Assembly: GCA_023412915.1 (NCBI GenBank) | Contig: JAEZRE010000016.1 | Coordinates: 46,316 to 110,315 of the forward strand | DNA from: Bacillota bacterium | GTDB lineage: Bacteria > Bacillota > Clostridia > Acetivibrionales > DTU013 | Length of the DNA: 64,000 bases | Direction of reading: 5' to 3' | Shown: in pieces, positions 1 through 8,446 of the stretch | Layout: the number at the start of each line of letters is the position of its first letter | Numbering within the stretch: the first letter of the stretch is position 1 | Program-made: the position numbers and the translations under genes | Notes under the pieces: generated by a model | Databases searched by the model: none | Seen by the model: the letters and a program-made list of their open reading frames with translations, nothing else | Told to the model about the DNA's origin: nothing

Positions 1-198
1 GTCGGCATGCCCACCGATGAAAAGCCTGCTGATCATTGGTTCAGCAAAGGGCTCCTCAACAAATATCGTCATGCTGCACTCTTTCTGCTTCTGGTTGTAA
101 TCCGGGCACTCGCATATCTCGCCATATTTGTACAACGCCTCTATAGAGCGGTGATAGGCCTCCGCCAGGGTCTTTCCGCGCACGAACAATTCTTCCAT
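1..198 (-). CDS. Thymidylate synthase-family protein, N-terminal 66 codons (3' end outside window)
   Basis: The minus strand is open from an ATG at 198 to the window edge and gives 66 residues. A Shine-Dalgarno sequence (gagagg) sits about 10 bases upstream of the ATG. The readable part contains the blocks PDYNQKQKECSM, VEEPFAEPMIS and LFIGG, which resemble the N-terminal region of a thymidylate synthase-like family found in clostridia and archaea. That family methylates dUMP to dTMP using methylene-tetrahydrofolate. The catalytic Cys region lies outside the window, so activity cannot be judged. The forward open frame on the other strand at 7-270 is a shadow. Confidence 0.6.
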   Translation of the reverse strand, partial: MEELFVRGKTLAEAYHRSIEALYKYGEICECPDYNQKQKECSMTIFVEEPFAEPMISRLFIGGHAD

Positions 199-372
199 TG
201 TCTCATCATCCTCTCAGAAAATTTACGACAATATTATCTTAACATAAATAGCGCAGGATTTGAAAAATAAATGAATTGGATTGTTCGGGGAAGAGAGGAT
301 GGCATAGCCTTGAAGTGCGGGAGGTGCCGCGGGTACGATGCAAGCATTATCCCGGGTATTGCGGGAGGGATG

Positions 373-396
373 AAAAAGGAGCCTTGTTTAGCTCCT
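373..396 (-). terminator. Rho-independent terminator of the coiled-coil gene
   Basis: Read on the minus strand, AGGAGC and GCTCCT form a 6-bp stem with an 8-base loop, followed by a run of five T (373-377). It lies about 35 bases after the stop codon of the gene at 431-733. Confidence 0.6.
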
Positions 397-430
397 GTAA
401 TAGTTCATTTATTCCCAGCCCTTCGCATGT

Positions 431-733
431 TTACGTCTTACCGCCTTTAATAACACTAATTTGAATATCCTGTTTATCAACTCTTTTTGACAAATCATCA
501 ACTTTCTGCTCAATTGAATCCAATTTTTTATGAATATCGTTTCTATCCTCAAATAAGACCTTTATTTGGGGCTCGATAGTATGCTCAAGCTTGACTTGAA
601 TCTTTTTGATCTCATTCTCCGCACTCTTAAAGCGGTCTTCCATTCGATCAAATCGGCCTTCTATACGATCAAACCGGCCAGAAAACTCCCCATACATTTT
701 TGTTAGCAGTTCAAATGTTTTATCTTCTTCCAA
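431..733 (-). CDS. Small coiled-coil protein of unknown function
   Basis: This 100-residue protein is charged and almost entirely predicted coiled coil. Repeated heptads such as GRFDRIE-GRFDRME-DRFKSAE lie near residues 18-40, and a second helical half is rich in Lys, Asp and Ile. I chose the TTG at 733 because AAAGGGAGAG lies 8 bases upstream; the longer frame to 769 would place that ribosome-binding site inside the gene. No membrane segment or signal peptide is visible. Similar short coiled-coil proteins are common in clostridia, often as adaptors near mobile or accessory DNA, but no function can be assigned. A terminator follows the gene. Confidence 0.6.
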   Translation of the reverse strand: MEEDKTFELLTKMYGEFSGRFDRIEGRFDRMEDRFKSAENEIKKIQVKLEHTIEPQIKVLFEDRNDIHKKLDSIEQKVDDLSKRVDKQDIQISVIKGGKT

Positions 734-867
734 GCTTAACACTCTCCCTTTACGAAAATATTCTATCAAACCAGAAAAGGAAATGCTATAAGATTTATGT
801 CTATATTTTTCTTCTGCTTTCTATATGCCTACCCATAGTATTTGGGCATACCGGATATTGTTCAGAC

Positions 868-990
868 TCACTTCTGAACTAAAAAAAATTTAGGAACAAA
901 GCCAAATGACATTTCTCCTTGATTGCCGTTTAGTGTTGATACCATTTCTATCAAAGCATTGAAGGAATCTCCATACTTGTAACTAATAAT
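868..990 (-). pseudogene. 3' remnant of an unrecognised gene
   Basis: The minus-strand frame from 990 to a TGA at 868 reads as 40 residues of ordinary protein-like composition (SYKYGDSFNALIEM, then GNQGEMSFGFVPKFF). There is no start codon or ribosome-binding site, and a stop bounds it upstream. It looks like the C-terminal end of a gene whose front was lost; the family was not recognised. The rest of the gap (734-867 and 991-1161) shows no gene. Confidence 0.4.
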
Positions 991-1161
991 TCAAGATGGC
1001 CAGGCGGGGCAAGCGGCTGCACGGCATAGCGCAGGAAAAGCTACAGGCTGTGAAGTGTTGCGAAACTGAAATGCGGCGTCTCCCCCACCCCCACCTGCCT
1101 AGACATAAAAAACAGACAACCATAAGATCATTTGCCTGAACTAAATAATTCACCTTCACCT

Positions 1162-1198
1162 AAAATTAAAAGCCGCTATCCTTCACGAATAGCAGCTT
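1162..1198 (-). terminator. Terminator of the mre/PBP2 cluster
   Basis: On the minus strand, a 10-bp stem (AAGCTGCTAT with ATAGCGGCTT, one G-T wobble) and a 9-base loop are followed by a T-rich tail. It lies 40 bases beyond the PBP2 stop codon and fits the end of the operon. Confidence 0.65.
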
Positions 1199-1237
1199 CT
1201 TGTGCGAATCCTAACTCCATCAAGCTTTCCAAATATT

Positions 1238-3352
1238 CTATGGATTGAACAGCGCGCCTTCCGGTTTGAGCTTGGCGCTGCCGGAGTCGGCTTTCTTGAG
1301 GCCGAAGTATTCGTCGATGATGTCTCTCGCAATTGGCGCTACGTTTGAGCCCCATGCTCCCTTTTCGATGACTACCGCGATTGCTATCTTCGGCTTGTCG
1401 GCAGGAGCGTAGCAGACGAACAGCGCGTTAGGCGAGCGCTCGATACCTCTCGACGTCTGTGCGGTACCGGTTTTACCGGCTACCTGGAACGGCAGACCGA
1501 GGAACGACTTGTACGCAGTACCGTCGACCGACTGTGTAACTGCCACCATACCCTGCTTGATCGCGTCCATGGTCGACTGTTTGACAGGGACCTTTGTAAA
1601 GGAAGGCTCGGTAACATTTGCAACGGAGCCGTCGTAGCGGACAACCTGTTTGACGATATACGGCTTGTACCTCTTTCCGCCGTTTGCTATCGTTGCGATA
1701 TAATCCGCCATCTGGAGCGGCGTAAATGCGTTGTCGAACTGTCCTATGGAAACCTGCGCAGTATCGGCAGGCCTCCATATATCGTTTCTTAGCTGCTTCT
1801 TAAGATCTATGGAAGACATATATCCGGCCACCTCGCTCGGTAGGTCTATTCCGGTTTTTTTGCCAAGTCCGAAATAGTTGGCCCAGTAATCAAGGGTATC
1901 TATTCCCGTATCGCGGCCAAGCATATAGAAATATATGTTGCAGGAGGTTTCAAGCGCCCTCTTGAGGTCCAGGGATCCATGGCCCGAATTCGGATACTCG
2001 AGGCAATACAGGTCCCTGCCGCCGATGTTGACATGGCCCGAATCGTAATAGATGCTACTTTTAGGCGTTATAACCCCTTTTTCAAGCGCCGATATGCCGA
2101 CAAGCGGCTTGAACGTAGAACCCGGCGCATATATCTCCTGTATAGTCCTGTTCAGCTGCGACTTGTTCGGGTCCTGGCTGTTTAGGAAGGTTATCGTCTG
2201 CTGCGCAAGCTTATCCTCAGAGCCCGCCAGATAAACCGAAGGATCGTAGCTCGGGTAGCTTGCCATTGCGAGTACCGCTCCGGTGTTGACGTCCAATACC
2301 ACGGCGGAACCGGCGTTGGCGTCATTGAAATTATTGTCTTCCTTTTTGTTTTTTATCAGATCGATATTGCGGGCCAGCGACTCCATCGCAGCTTTTTGAA
2401 GATTGGTGTCAATCGTCAGGAATACGTCGTCTCCGGGTATTGCCGCGATTGATTCCTGTTTTTGAGTCAGCCTTCCGCTCGTATCAACTTCGATGCTCAT
2501 CTTTCCGTTTTTGCCGCGGAGATAGCGTTCAGCGGCTTTTTCCACGCCTGCAAACCCGATCAGGTCGTTATTGTCATAGCCCTCGTCCTTAAGATTGTCG
2601 TATTGGGTTTGAGATATGCGTCGGACATAACCCAGTACCTGAGCCTCGTTGAAAGCGTTTACATATTCCCTGACGGGTTCGACTGTCGTTATTACGCCGG
2701 GGAACTCACTATGCCTCTCCTCGATCTCGGATATCGTGTTCATGCTGACGTCCGTGGCAATGGATACGGTACCTCCGGTGACGAAGTTCCAGTTATTGAT
2801 AAGGATCTCGTATCTTAAGACCATGATCCTGTATGCCTGCTCATCCGTATATGAGGGATCTATCTTGAACTTGGTCTCCCTAAGGTATTTGAAAAGCTCA
2901 GCCGGCGTAGTTTTTACATCCTTCTCATCCAGATCGAGCTTGTTTGCGTTCGTTTCCCAGGATTTTATCTGCTTGTCCGTATTTCCCGCAAAGGTTATGG
3001 GATTGAAGGTCAGATACTTCGAAAGGCTGTCGACATGATCCTCACTGTTCTTGTTGAGGATATCCGTCATCTTGAGAAGCATTGCATTGAGCTCCGCTGT
3101 ATCTATGCTCGTTTTGACGAGCTGAACCGTAAAGCCCTGACGGTTGATCGCAACAGGCACGCCGTTCCTGTCCATGATCTTCCCCCTGGGCGCCTCGATA
3201 TCGCTCTCCTTGAGGACCCTTTTCTGCGAATCCTCGTTATATCTTTCACCCTCCACTATCTGGAGGTTGAACAGACGGAATATTATAATGAATCCAAAAA
3301 CCAGAAAACCCAGAGCCAGTATAAGATACCTATTGTTCAGCTTATCCTTCAA
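1238..3352 (-). CDS. mrdA: Penicillin-binding protein 2 (peptidoglycan DD-transpeptidase, elongasome)
   Basis: Class B penicillin-binding protein of 704 residues that cross-links peptidoglycan during cell elongation. From the TTG at 3352 (AGAGGTG 6-7 bases upstream; an in-frame TTG at 3376 lies before this site) it has one N-terminal membrane anchor at about residues 10-32. A dimerisation/pedestal region starts with the EAPRGKIMDRNG box. The transpeptidase domain carries STFK (Ser near 412), SCN (near 470) and KTGTAQ (near 627), so all three catalytic motifs are intact. It is last in the minus-strand cluster maf-radC-mreB-mreC-mreD-PBP2, the usual arrangement for the rod-shape machinery, and a terminator follows. 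Confidence 0.93.
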   Translation of the reverse strand: MKDKLNNRYLILALGFLVFGFIIIFRLFNLQIVEGERYNEDSQKRVLKESDIEAPRGKIMDRNGVPVAINRQGFTVQLVKTSIDTAELNAMLLKMTDILNKNSEDHVDSLSKYLTFNPITFAGNTDKQIKSWETNANKLDLDEKDVKTTPAELFKYLRETKFKIDPSYTDEQAYRIMVLRYEILINNWNFVTGGTVSIATDVSMNTISEIEERHSEFPGVITTVEPVREYVNAFNEAQVLGYVRRISQTQYDNLKDEGYDNNDLIGFAGVEKAAERYLRGKNGKMSIEVDTSGRLTQKQESIAAIPGDDVFLTIDTNLQKAAMESLARNIDLIKNKKEDNNFNDANAGSAVVLDVNTGAVLAMASYPSYDPSVYLAGSEDKLAQQTITFLNSQDPNKSQLNRTIQEIYAPGSTFKPLVGISALEKGVITPKSSIYYDSGHVNIGGRDLYCLEYPNSGHGSLDLKRALETSCNIYFYMLGRDTGIDTLDYWANYFGLGKKTGIDLPSEVAGYMSSIDLKKQLRNDIWRPADTAQVSIGQFDNAFTPLQMADYIATIANGGKRYKPYIVKQVVRYDGSVANVTEPSFTKVPVKQSTMDAIKQGMVAVTQSVDGTAYKSFLGLPFQVAGKTGTAQTSRGIERSPNALFVCYAPADKPKIAIAVVIEKGAWGSNVAPIARDIIDEYFGLKKADSGSAKLKPEGALFNP

Positions 3353-3393
3353 TTCTATCACCTCTTGCAGGTACAAAGATCCTTAATGCAGGA

Positions 3394-3909
3394 TCAATAC
3401 TTTCTTACATTGCTTTCTTTACCCTCGAACCAGCGTTCCGCCTTGATGAGGAACGGAAACATCAATAAAGCGATAATGCTGTTGTAGACTGACTCGGGCA
3501 GTATAACGCCGGTCAGGGCAAACATGAACTGCATATTGCCCGACATGACATTATTTATTACATAAATCAGGGATTCATATAAAACAGAATACACAAACGT
3601 AAAGAATACCGCAACCAGTAGATTTTCCCTGAACAGCCTCCGGCTGACCGATCCTGCCGCGATGCCAAGATACAGTCCCAGCAGGGCGTAGAAGCCCCGT
3701 ACGCCTCCAAACAGCAAATCAACTGCCAGGCCCGCAAAAAATCCGACTGTGCCGCCCTCGGTATTGCCGTGCAGCAGACCGGTCAGGATGACAAAGACGA
3801 CCAGAATATTGGGTATGACGCCTAGAATTGCAGCATAATGCAGCAGAGTGGTCTGCAGCAGTAAAAATACCAGAATGAAGAAGGAATAGAATATAACCTT
3901 TCTTTTCAT
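3394..3909 (-). CDS. mreD: Rod shape-determining membrane protein MreD
   Basis: A 171-residue, very hydrophobic protein with about five membrane helices, the size and character of MreD. MreD links MreB filaments to the peptidoglycan synthases in the elongasome. Its ATG overlaps the TGA of mreC in an ATGA junction, indicating translational coupling. The gene lies between mreC and PBP2, so the assignment rests on both hydropathy and order. No catalytic residues are expected in this family. Confidence 0.88.
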   Translation of the reverse strand: MKRKVIFYSFFILVFLLLQTTLLHYAAILGVIPNILVVFVILTGLLHGNTEGGTVGFFAGLAVDLLFGGVRGFYALLGLYLGIAAGSVSRRLFRENLLVAVFFTFVYSVLYESLIYVINNVMSGNMQFMFALTGVILPESVYNSIIALLMFPFLIKAERWFEGKESNVRKY

Positions 3910-4766
3910 TTTCCGGCACTACCTGTCTCGTTAGTTTGGTTGTTCTTCAGGACATAGACCTCTTCCAGCCGTTTAAAATCGGCTGCCGGTTGAATAATGG
4001 CATAACGGTCCAGTTCACTGTTTGTTTTCCTGACTTCTATGACTTGCCCGATAAGTATCCCCTTGGGATAAATACCCCCGAGGCCGGAGGTTTCGATAAT
4101 GTCCCCCACCTCGACGTCTACCTCTAAAGGTATGTAATCCATTTTGCAAAGGCCCTTTTCCTTGAGTTCCATGTCACCCCTGACTATGGCGTGGCCCCCG
4201 CCGGCTTTCGCTATCCAGCCGGATACGGCGCTTTCCTCGTCGATTATCGTCTGCACGTTGGCTGTCGTAAGATCGGAGGATACAACTCTGCCTACAAGGC
4301 CCTTTGCGCTTGTAACGACCGGGTCGTCGGTTTTTACTCCATCTTTGCCGCCGATGTCGATCTTGAATACGTTGAACCAGTTACCCGGATCGACCGCGAT
4401 TATGTTCGAGCCCAGTATGGTATAATCTCCGAACTGCTCCTTCAGGTTCAAAGCCTGGCGGAGTTCCTCATTTTTAACCTTCAGAACCGACAGCTCGCGG
4501 TTTTCCTTTTCAAGCCCGGCTAATTGTATCTTTAACTGTTCGTTTTCTTTCTTTACCTCTTCAATATCCTTAAAGTACGAAAATACTCCCCCGACTTTCT
4601 GGCCCACAGTCGTAAAAAATCCCTGGACCGGCTTCATGGGAACACTGAGAATATTATTCAGCCAATTCAGCTTGCTGCTTTTATTTGCTGAAACCCCCAT
4701 GACAACTAAAAGGATGATCGTAATAAAAGACACGATGAACCATTTGCTTCTGAAAATACGCAGCAA
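3906..4766 (-). CDS. mreC: Rod shape-determining protein MreC
   Basis: A 286-residue membrane-anchored protein that organises the elongation machinery outside the membrane. There is one N-terminal helix (about residues 8-28) and a Glu/Lys-rich coiled coil (about 65-112). The two beta-domains of the MreC fold follow, with blocks such as VDPGNWFNVFKID and GLGGIYPKGILIG. The start is a TTG with AGGAG about 9 bases upstream. It lies 16 bases after mreB and overlaps mreD by four bases. Confidence 0.92.
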   Translation of the reverse strand: MLRIFRSKWFIVSFITIILLVVMGVSANKSSKLNWLNNILSVPMKPVQGFFTTVGQKVGGVFSYFKDIEEVKKENEQLKIQLAGLEKENRELSVLKVKNEELRQALNLKEQFGDYTILGSNIIAVDPGNWFNVFKIDIGGKDGVKTDDPVVTSAKGLVGRVVSSDLTTANVQTIIDEESAVSGWIAKAGGGHAIVRGDMELKEKGLCKMDYIPLEVDVEVGDIIETSGLGGIYPKGILIGQVIEVRKTNSELDRYAIIQPAADFKRLEEVYVLKNNQTNETGSAGK

Positions 4767-4782
4767 AGGACATGTCTCCTCT

Positions 4783-5805
4783 CTATTTCAGTTTTCTCGG
4801 TGTGATCAGCACTCTCTTGAGAGTCTCGATTTCGTCAAGTACCTTGCCGGCTCCGATGGCAACGCAGTCCAGAGGTCTTTCGGCTACCATCACGGGCATG
4901 CCGGTCTCCTCGTGGATAAGCTTGTCCAGCCCACTTAGAAGAGCTCCTCCGCCTGCGAGCATGATACCCTTGTCCATTATGTCGGACGCCAGCTCGGGAG
5001 GCGTTTTTTCAAGCGTGAACTTGATGGAGTCGACAATTGCATTGATAGGTTCCTTCAGCGCTTCATTTATTTCGCTTGAAGAGATTGATATATTCTTGGG
5101 AAGGCCCGTTATAAGATCCCTGCCGCGAACATCCATGCTTTCTTCCTGCGGCTTCAGGTAAGCGTTTCCTATGGTGACCTTGATCTGTTCGGCCGACCTC
5201 TCGCCGATCATAAGGTTGTATTCCTTTTTGACAAAATGTACGATGGCTTCGTCGAATTCGTCTCCGGCTATTCTCAAGGATTTGCTGGTAACGATGCCAC
5301 CGAGTGAAATAACGGCGACTTCGCTCGTTCCGCCTCCGATATCGACGATCATGCTGCCGGAAGGCTCCTCTACGGGAAGGTTGGCGCCGATTGCCGCCGC
5401 CATGGGCTCCTCAATAAGATAAGCCTCCTTGGCGCCTGCCTGAAGCGTCGCTTCCTCGACCGCTCTTTTTTCCACTTCCGTAACGCCGGAGGGCACGCAT
5501 ATGACGACCCTCGGTTTTGATACAAAACCGCTGCCCATCGCCCTTTTTATGAAATACTTCAACATGCTCTGAGTTATGTCAAAATCCGCGATGACCCCGT
5601 CCTTCATCGGCCTTATGGCTACGATGTCGCCAGGCGTCCTGCCAATCATGTTCTTTGCGTCGTCACCAACTGCCAGGATCGCTTTTGTCGTCTTGTTGAT
5701 CGCCACGACAGAAGGCTCCCTGACAACGATCCCCTTTCCCTTGACGTGTACGAGCGTGTTTGCGGTTCCCAGATCGATTCCTATGTCTCTAGCAAAAAAT
5801 CCCAT
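4783..5805 (-). CDS. mreB: Actin-like cell-shape protein MreB
   Basis: A 340-residue bacterial actin that polymerises under the membrane and guides lateral wall synthesis. It shows the first phosphate loop DIGIDLGTANT at residues 7-17, a second phosphate motif (DIGGGTSEVAVI) and the adenosine loop LAGGGALLSGLD. I chose the ATG at 5805, 7 bases after GGGAGG; an in-frame TTG at 5820 lies inside that site. It heads the mreBCD trio and follows radC by 88 bases. Confidence 0.95.
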   Translation of the reverse strand: MGFFARDIGIDLGTANTLVHVKGKGIVVREPSVVAINKTTKAILAVGDDAKNMIGRTPGDIVAIRPMKDGVIADFDITQSMLKYFIKRAMGSGFVSKPRVVICVPSGVTEVEKRAVEEATLQAGAKEAYLIEEPMAAAIGANLPVEEPSGSMIVDIGGGTSEVAVISLGGIVTSKSLRIAGDEFDEAIVHFVKKEYNLMIGERSAEQIKVTIGNAYLKPQEESMDVRGRDLITGLPKNISISSSEINEALKEPINAIVDSIKFTLEKTPPELASDIMDKGIMLAGGGALLSGLDKLIHEETGMPVMVAERPLDCVAIGAGKVLDEIETLKRVLITPRKLK

Positions 5806-5893
5806 GTCCAATCCTCCCAAAGTCCTTTACAAGGGAAGCAGGAAAAACAGTCGCGATCCGCAAATTTTACCTTTGCAAAATTTACCGGTTGTA

Positions 5894-6592
5894 TCACATC
5901 AGCCCCTGCTCCTTGAAACTTGTGTACTTTCCGTCCCCTATCACCACATGGTCGAGGACCTTTATTCCAAGTATATTGCCTGCGTTTACAAGCCTCTGAG
6001 TCGTCTCGATATCTTCCCGGCTCGGCTCCGGATCTCCGCTCGGATGGTTGTGAACCAGCAGAACGCCGGAACAGCCCGCCTTAACGGCCTCGCTGAAAAC
6101 CTCCCTGGGGTGTACGATCGACGAATTAAGGCTCCCCACTGATACGTCCAGATACTTTATAATATGATTCTTCGTATTCAGCAGAATTATTTTAAAAACT
6201 TCCTTTTTAAGATGCCGCATCTCTTCCATCAGAAGAGTGCTTACTTCTACCGGAGATTTTATAGTCACGCGGTTGTTATTTATCAATGAAGCCGAAACCC
6301 TCTTGGACAGCTCCATAACTGCCTTTATCTGCAGGGCTTTGACTCTCCCGATGCCTTTGGTGCGTTTCAGTTCTTCTACAGACATATCATGCAGGAATGC
6401 TATCCCGCCCGAATTACCGCCATATGTAAGAAGCCTTTGGGCCAATGCTACGGAAGTTTCCTCCATGCTGCCGGTCCTTATGACGATTGCCAGAAGTTCG
6501 GCGTTTGACAAGGTTTCCGAACCATATTTCTCGAGCTTTTCATAAGGCCTTTCATTGACCGGTATATCCTTCATTCTAAGTCTGTATTCCAT
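5894..6592 (-). CDS. radC: RadC family JAB/MPN-domain protein
   Basis: A 232-residue protein with an N-terminal helix-hairpin-helix region (about residues 70-95, TKGIGRVKALQ). The C-terminal JAB1/MPN metallo-domain has H181-x-H183-PSG...PS..D194, so the zinc ligands are complete. RadC was first linked to DNA repair, but its role remains unclear in the family. Its place just upstream of mreB is conserved in Firmicutes (maf-radC-mreBCD). I prefer the ATG at 6592, which starts the conserved RLRMKDIPVNERP block; a GTG at 6631 is possible but lies almost on the predicted transcription start. Confidence 0.9.
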   Translation of the reverse strand: MEYRLRMKDIPVNERPYEKLEKYGSETLSNAELLAIVIRTGSMEETSVALAQRLLTYGGNSGGIAFLHDMSVEELKRTKGIGRVKALQIKAVMELSKRVSASLINNNRVTIKSPVEVSTLLMEEMRHLKKEVFKIILLNTKNHIIKYLDVSVGSLNSSIVHPREVFSEAVKAGCSGVLLVHNHPSGDPEPSREDIETTQRLVNAGNILGIKVLDHVVIGDGKYTSFKEQGLM

Positions 6593-6639
6593 TTTGGTCA
6601 ACCCCGCAATCTTTAAATTTTTGTAACACACCGCCTTTC

Positions 6640-6648
6640 ATTATACCA
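6640..6648 (-). promoter_or_regulatory. Extended -10 promoter for radC-mreBCD
   Basis: The minus strand reads TGGTATAAT, a full extended -10 element, about 50 bases before the radC ATG. No good -35 hexamer is present, as is usual for extended -10 promoters. Confidence 0.4.
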
Positions 6649-6687
6649 TTTTTATACAATTGTTTGCTATATTTTGTAATATTATTC

Positions 6688-7284
6688 TTATTTCTGGAAA
6701 TTCCATTCGGCTGCGTTTACGCCCATCTGCGTCAACATGCGGTACAGCCTCTGCAATGGAAGTCCGACAACATTAGAATAGCAGCCGTTCAAGCCTTTTA
6801 CGAACAGTGCGGCTTTCCCCTGAATGGCATAAGCTCCCGCCTTCCCCAGGTGTTCGCCCGTCTTTAGATAGGACTCTATCTCATCCTTTGTCAATTCGGC
6901 AAAACTGACCTTCGTGATCTCATGGCCGCTTTTGATTTCGCCGGTTTCCGCATTCATCAGGGCTACCCCTGTAATGACCAGATGTTTGCGGCCGCTCAAG
7001 CGTTCGAGCATCCTTCTCGCATGTGCTTCATCAGCGGGTTTTCCGAAAATTTCATCATCGCAAACCACTATGGTGTCAGCCCCGAGCACTATCCCCTTGT
7101 CAACCTGCTTTGCAACGTCCTCCGCTTTCATTCGCGCCAGCTGTTCGGCCTTCTGTGACGGTGTGCCGAAAAGCTTTGCACTGCCCTCGTCGACTCCGCC
7201 CGGCATCACTGTGAACGGTATGCCGGCCTGTGTCAACAGTTCTCTTCTCCTTGGTGAAGAAGATGCAAGTATGATTGCATCCAT
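6688..7284 (-). CDS. maf: Maf-like nucleoside triphosphate pyrophosphatase
   Basis: A 198-residue house-cleaning enzyme that hydrolyses non-canonical or excess nucleotides (dTTP/UTP type in this family) to monophosphates. The N-terminal signature ASSSPRRRELL is at residues 7-17, followed by GADTIVVCDD with the catalytic Asp, the KPADEAHARRML block, and QGKAALFVKGLNGCYSNVVGLP near the end. The start is ATG with AGGAC upstream. It leads the radC-mre cluster and is divergent from greA. Confidence 0.92.
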   Translation of the reverse strand: MDAIILASSSPRRRELLTQAGIPFTVMPGGVDEGSAKLFGTPSQKAEQLARMKAEDVAKQVDKGIVLGADTIVVCDDEIFGKPADEAHARRMLERLSGRKHLVITGVALMNAETGEIKSGHEITKVSFAELTKDEIESYLKTGEHLGKAGAYAIQGKAALFVKGLNGCYSNVVGLPLQRLYRMLTQMGVNAAEWNFQK

Positions 7285-7429
7285 TTGGTCCTATCAGTCC
7301 TTTTTGTTATTTGAGTCCCCATAATCCGGTTCAAATGGTATCCCCATTTCTTTAATATTATCATAAATGAAAGGGGATATATACAGAAAATAAATTTTTG
7401 CGGGCATGGAATACCCTTCGATGTTGTTA

Positions 7430-7435
7430 TATAAT
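7430..7435 (+). promoter_or_regulatory. Possible -10 box for greA
   Basis: A perfect TATAAT lies 25 bases before the greA start. No matching -35 box was found at 16-18 bases, so this is tentative. Confidence 0.3.
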
Positions 7436-7459
7436 ACACATCAGGAGGCGTTGGATTCT

Positions 7460-7924
7460 ATGAATAATGTACTGACGGAAGAAAATATAAAAAAGCTGCA
7501 GGAAGAGCTCGAATACAGGATGACTGTAAAAAGGGCCGAGATCGCGAAGGAAAAGCTGGTGGCCGCCGCTCATGGCGACAGGTCTGAAAACGCGGAATAT
7601 AAGGAAGCCTGCAGGAACTACAGGGAGAACGACGACAGGATCCAGTACCTGATGACCATGATATCCACCGCAAAAGTAATAGATGATAAAGATACCGATA
7701 AATCGGTTATGGGAATCAACAGCAAAGCCAGGGTCAGATTTGTGGAAGATGGCGACGAAGACGTCGTAACGCTTGTAACGACGATGGATATAGATCCCGT
7801 AAATATGAAGGTTAGCATCGAATCCGATCTCGGTAAGGCTTTAAAGGGCAAAAGAGCCGGGGAAACCGTAGAAGTTGACGCACCGAAAGGCAAGTACAAG
7901 GTAGAGATTCTGGAAATATTGTAA
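7460..7924 (+). CDS. greA: Transcription elongation factor GreA/GreB family
   Basis: A 154-residue factor that rescues backtracked RNA polymerase by stimulating transcript cleavage. The N-terminal half (residues 1-75) is a long antiparallel coiled coil with the acidic tip region (AAHGDRSENAEYKEA). The C-terminal half is FKBP-like and ends in GETVEVDAPKGKYKVEILEI. I used the ATG at 7460 with AGGAGG 11 bases upstream rather than the longer frame to 7406. It is monocistronic and divergent from maf. Confidence 0.9.
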   Translation: MNNVLTEENIKKLQEELEYRMTVKRAEIAKEKLVAAAHGDRSENAEYKEACRNYRENDDRIQYLMTMISTAKVIDDKDTDKSVMGINSKARVRFVEDGDEDVVTLVTTMDIDPVNMKVSIESDLGKALKGKRAGETVEVDAPKGKYKVEILEIL

Positions 7925-8018
7925 GGTTACGACACGGGCTGGTCGCAAATGCCTTGCATTTACTGCTAGCCCATACGCCCTGCCTGCCGTATCCGGCTAA
8001 ATCCTCCATCAGTGGCGG

Positions 8019-8136
8019 ATCTGCCTTACACCAAATCCATGCGTATCTGCCTTACCCCAATTCATGTGTATCTGACCTACCCCAATTCATGTGTATCTGC
8101 CTTACCCCAGATCCATGTGTATCTGCCTTACCCAAA
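8019..8136 (+). repeat. 25-26 bp tandem repeat, about 4.5 units
   Basis: Successive units begin ATCTGCCTTACCCCA and end TTCATGTGT or ATCCATGTGT. Four full units and one partial unit differ by a few substitutions. The array is absent from the sister copy E2. Confidence 0.8.
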
Positions 8137-8338
8137 TTTTATATACTCTTTGCATCGCTAAGTCGCTTCATCTTCGAATGCATCCATAACCTCACCCACC
8201 CGCCGCAATGAAATCAAATGGCTTCTTTTTGTGGTAAAATAGTACTGCAGATTTTCTATAAAGTGCGAAAACGGCTTCGATATTCGGAATATTACCTGAA
8301 TTTTGCCAGTAGTGTTATTATATGTTTATATCTGCATC

Positions 8339-8446
8339 CTATAAAATGGACATTTGAAGAATTGAATATAAAATGAGATTGTTTGATTTTTCAACTAATG
8401 GGCTAATATCTGCATTAAAGTTCTGTGTTTTCGCGCTATTTAACAT
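8339..8446 (-). CDS. Possible 35-residue peptide or truncated gene start inside E1
   Basis: On the minus strand, AAAAGGAGGTG lies 5 bases before an ATG at 8446. The frame gives 35 residues, including KTQNFNADISPLVEKSNNL, before a TAG. The same frame can be followed in E2 (28406-28510), with PLVEK and NL kept and several differences at third codon positions. The start is lost there and a stop interrupts it. This suggests the 5' end of a once longer gene. No family was recognised. Confidence 0.35.
   Translation of the reverse strand: MLNSAKTQNFNADISPLVEKSNNLILYSILQMSIL

Noticed and set aside
7..270. 87-codon plus-strand gene at the window start
   Set aside because: The minus strand carries a better gene with a ribosome-binding site and thymidylate synthase-like blocks.
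276..464. 62-codon plus-strand frame
   Set aside because: It has no ribosome-binding site and runs through a terminator and into the end of the coiled-coil gene.
8019..8136. CRISPR array
   Set aside because: The 25-26 bp units are directly adjacent with no unique spacers, and no cas genes are present.
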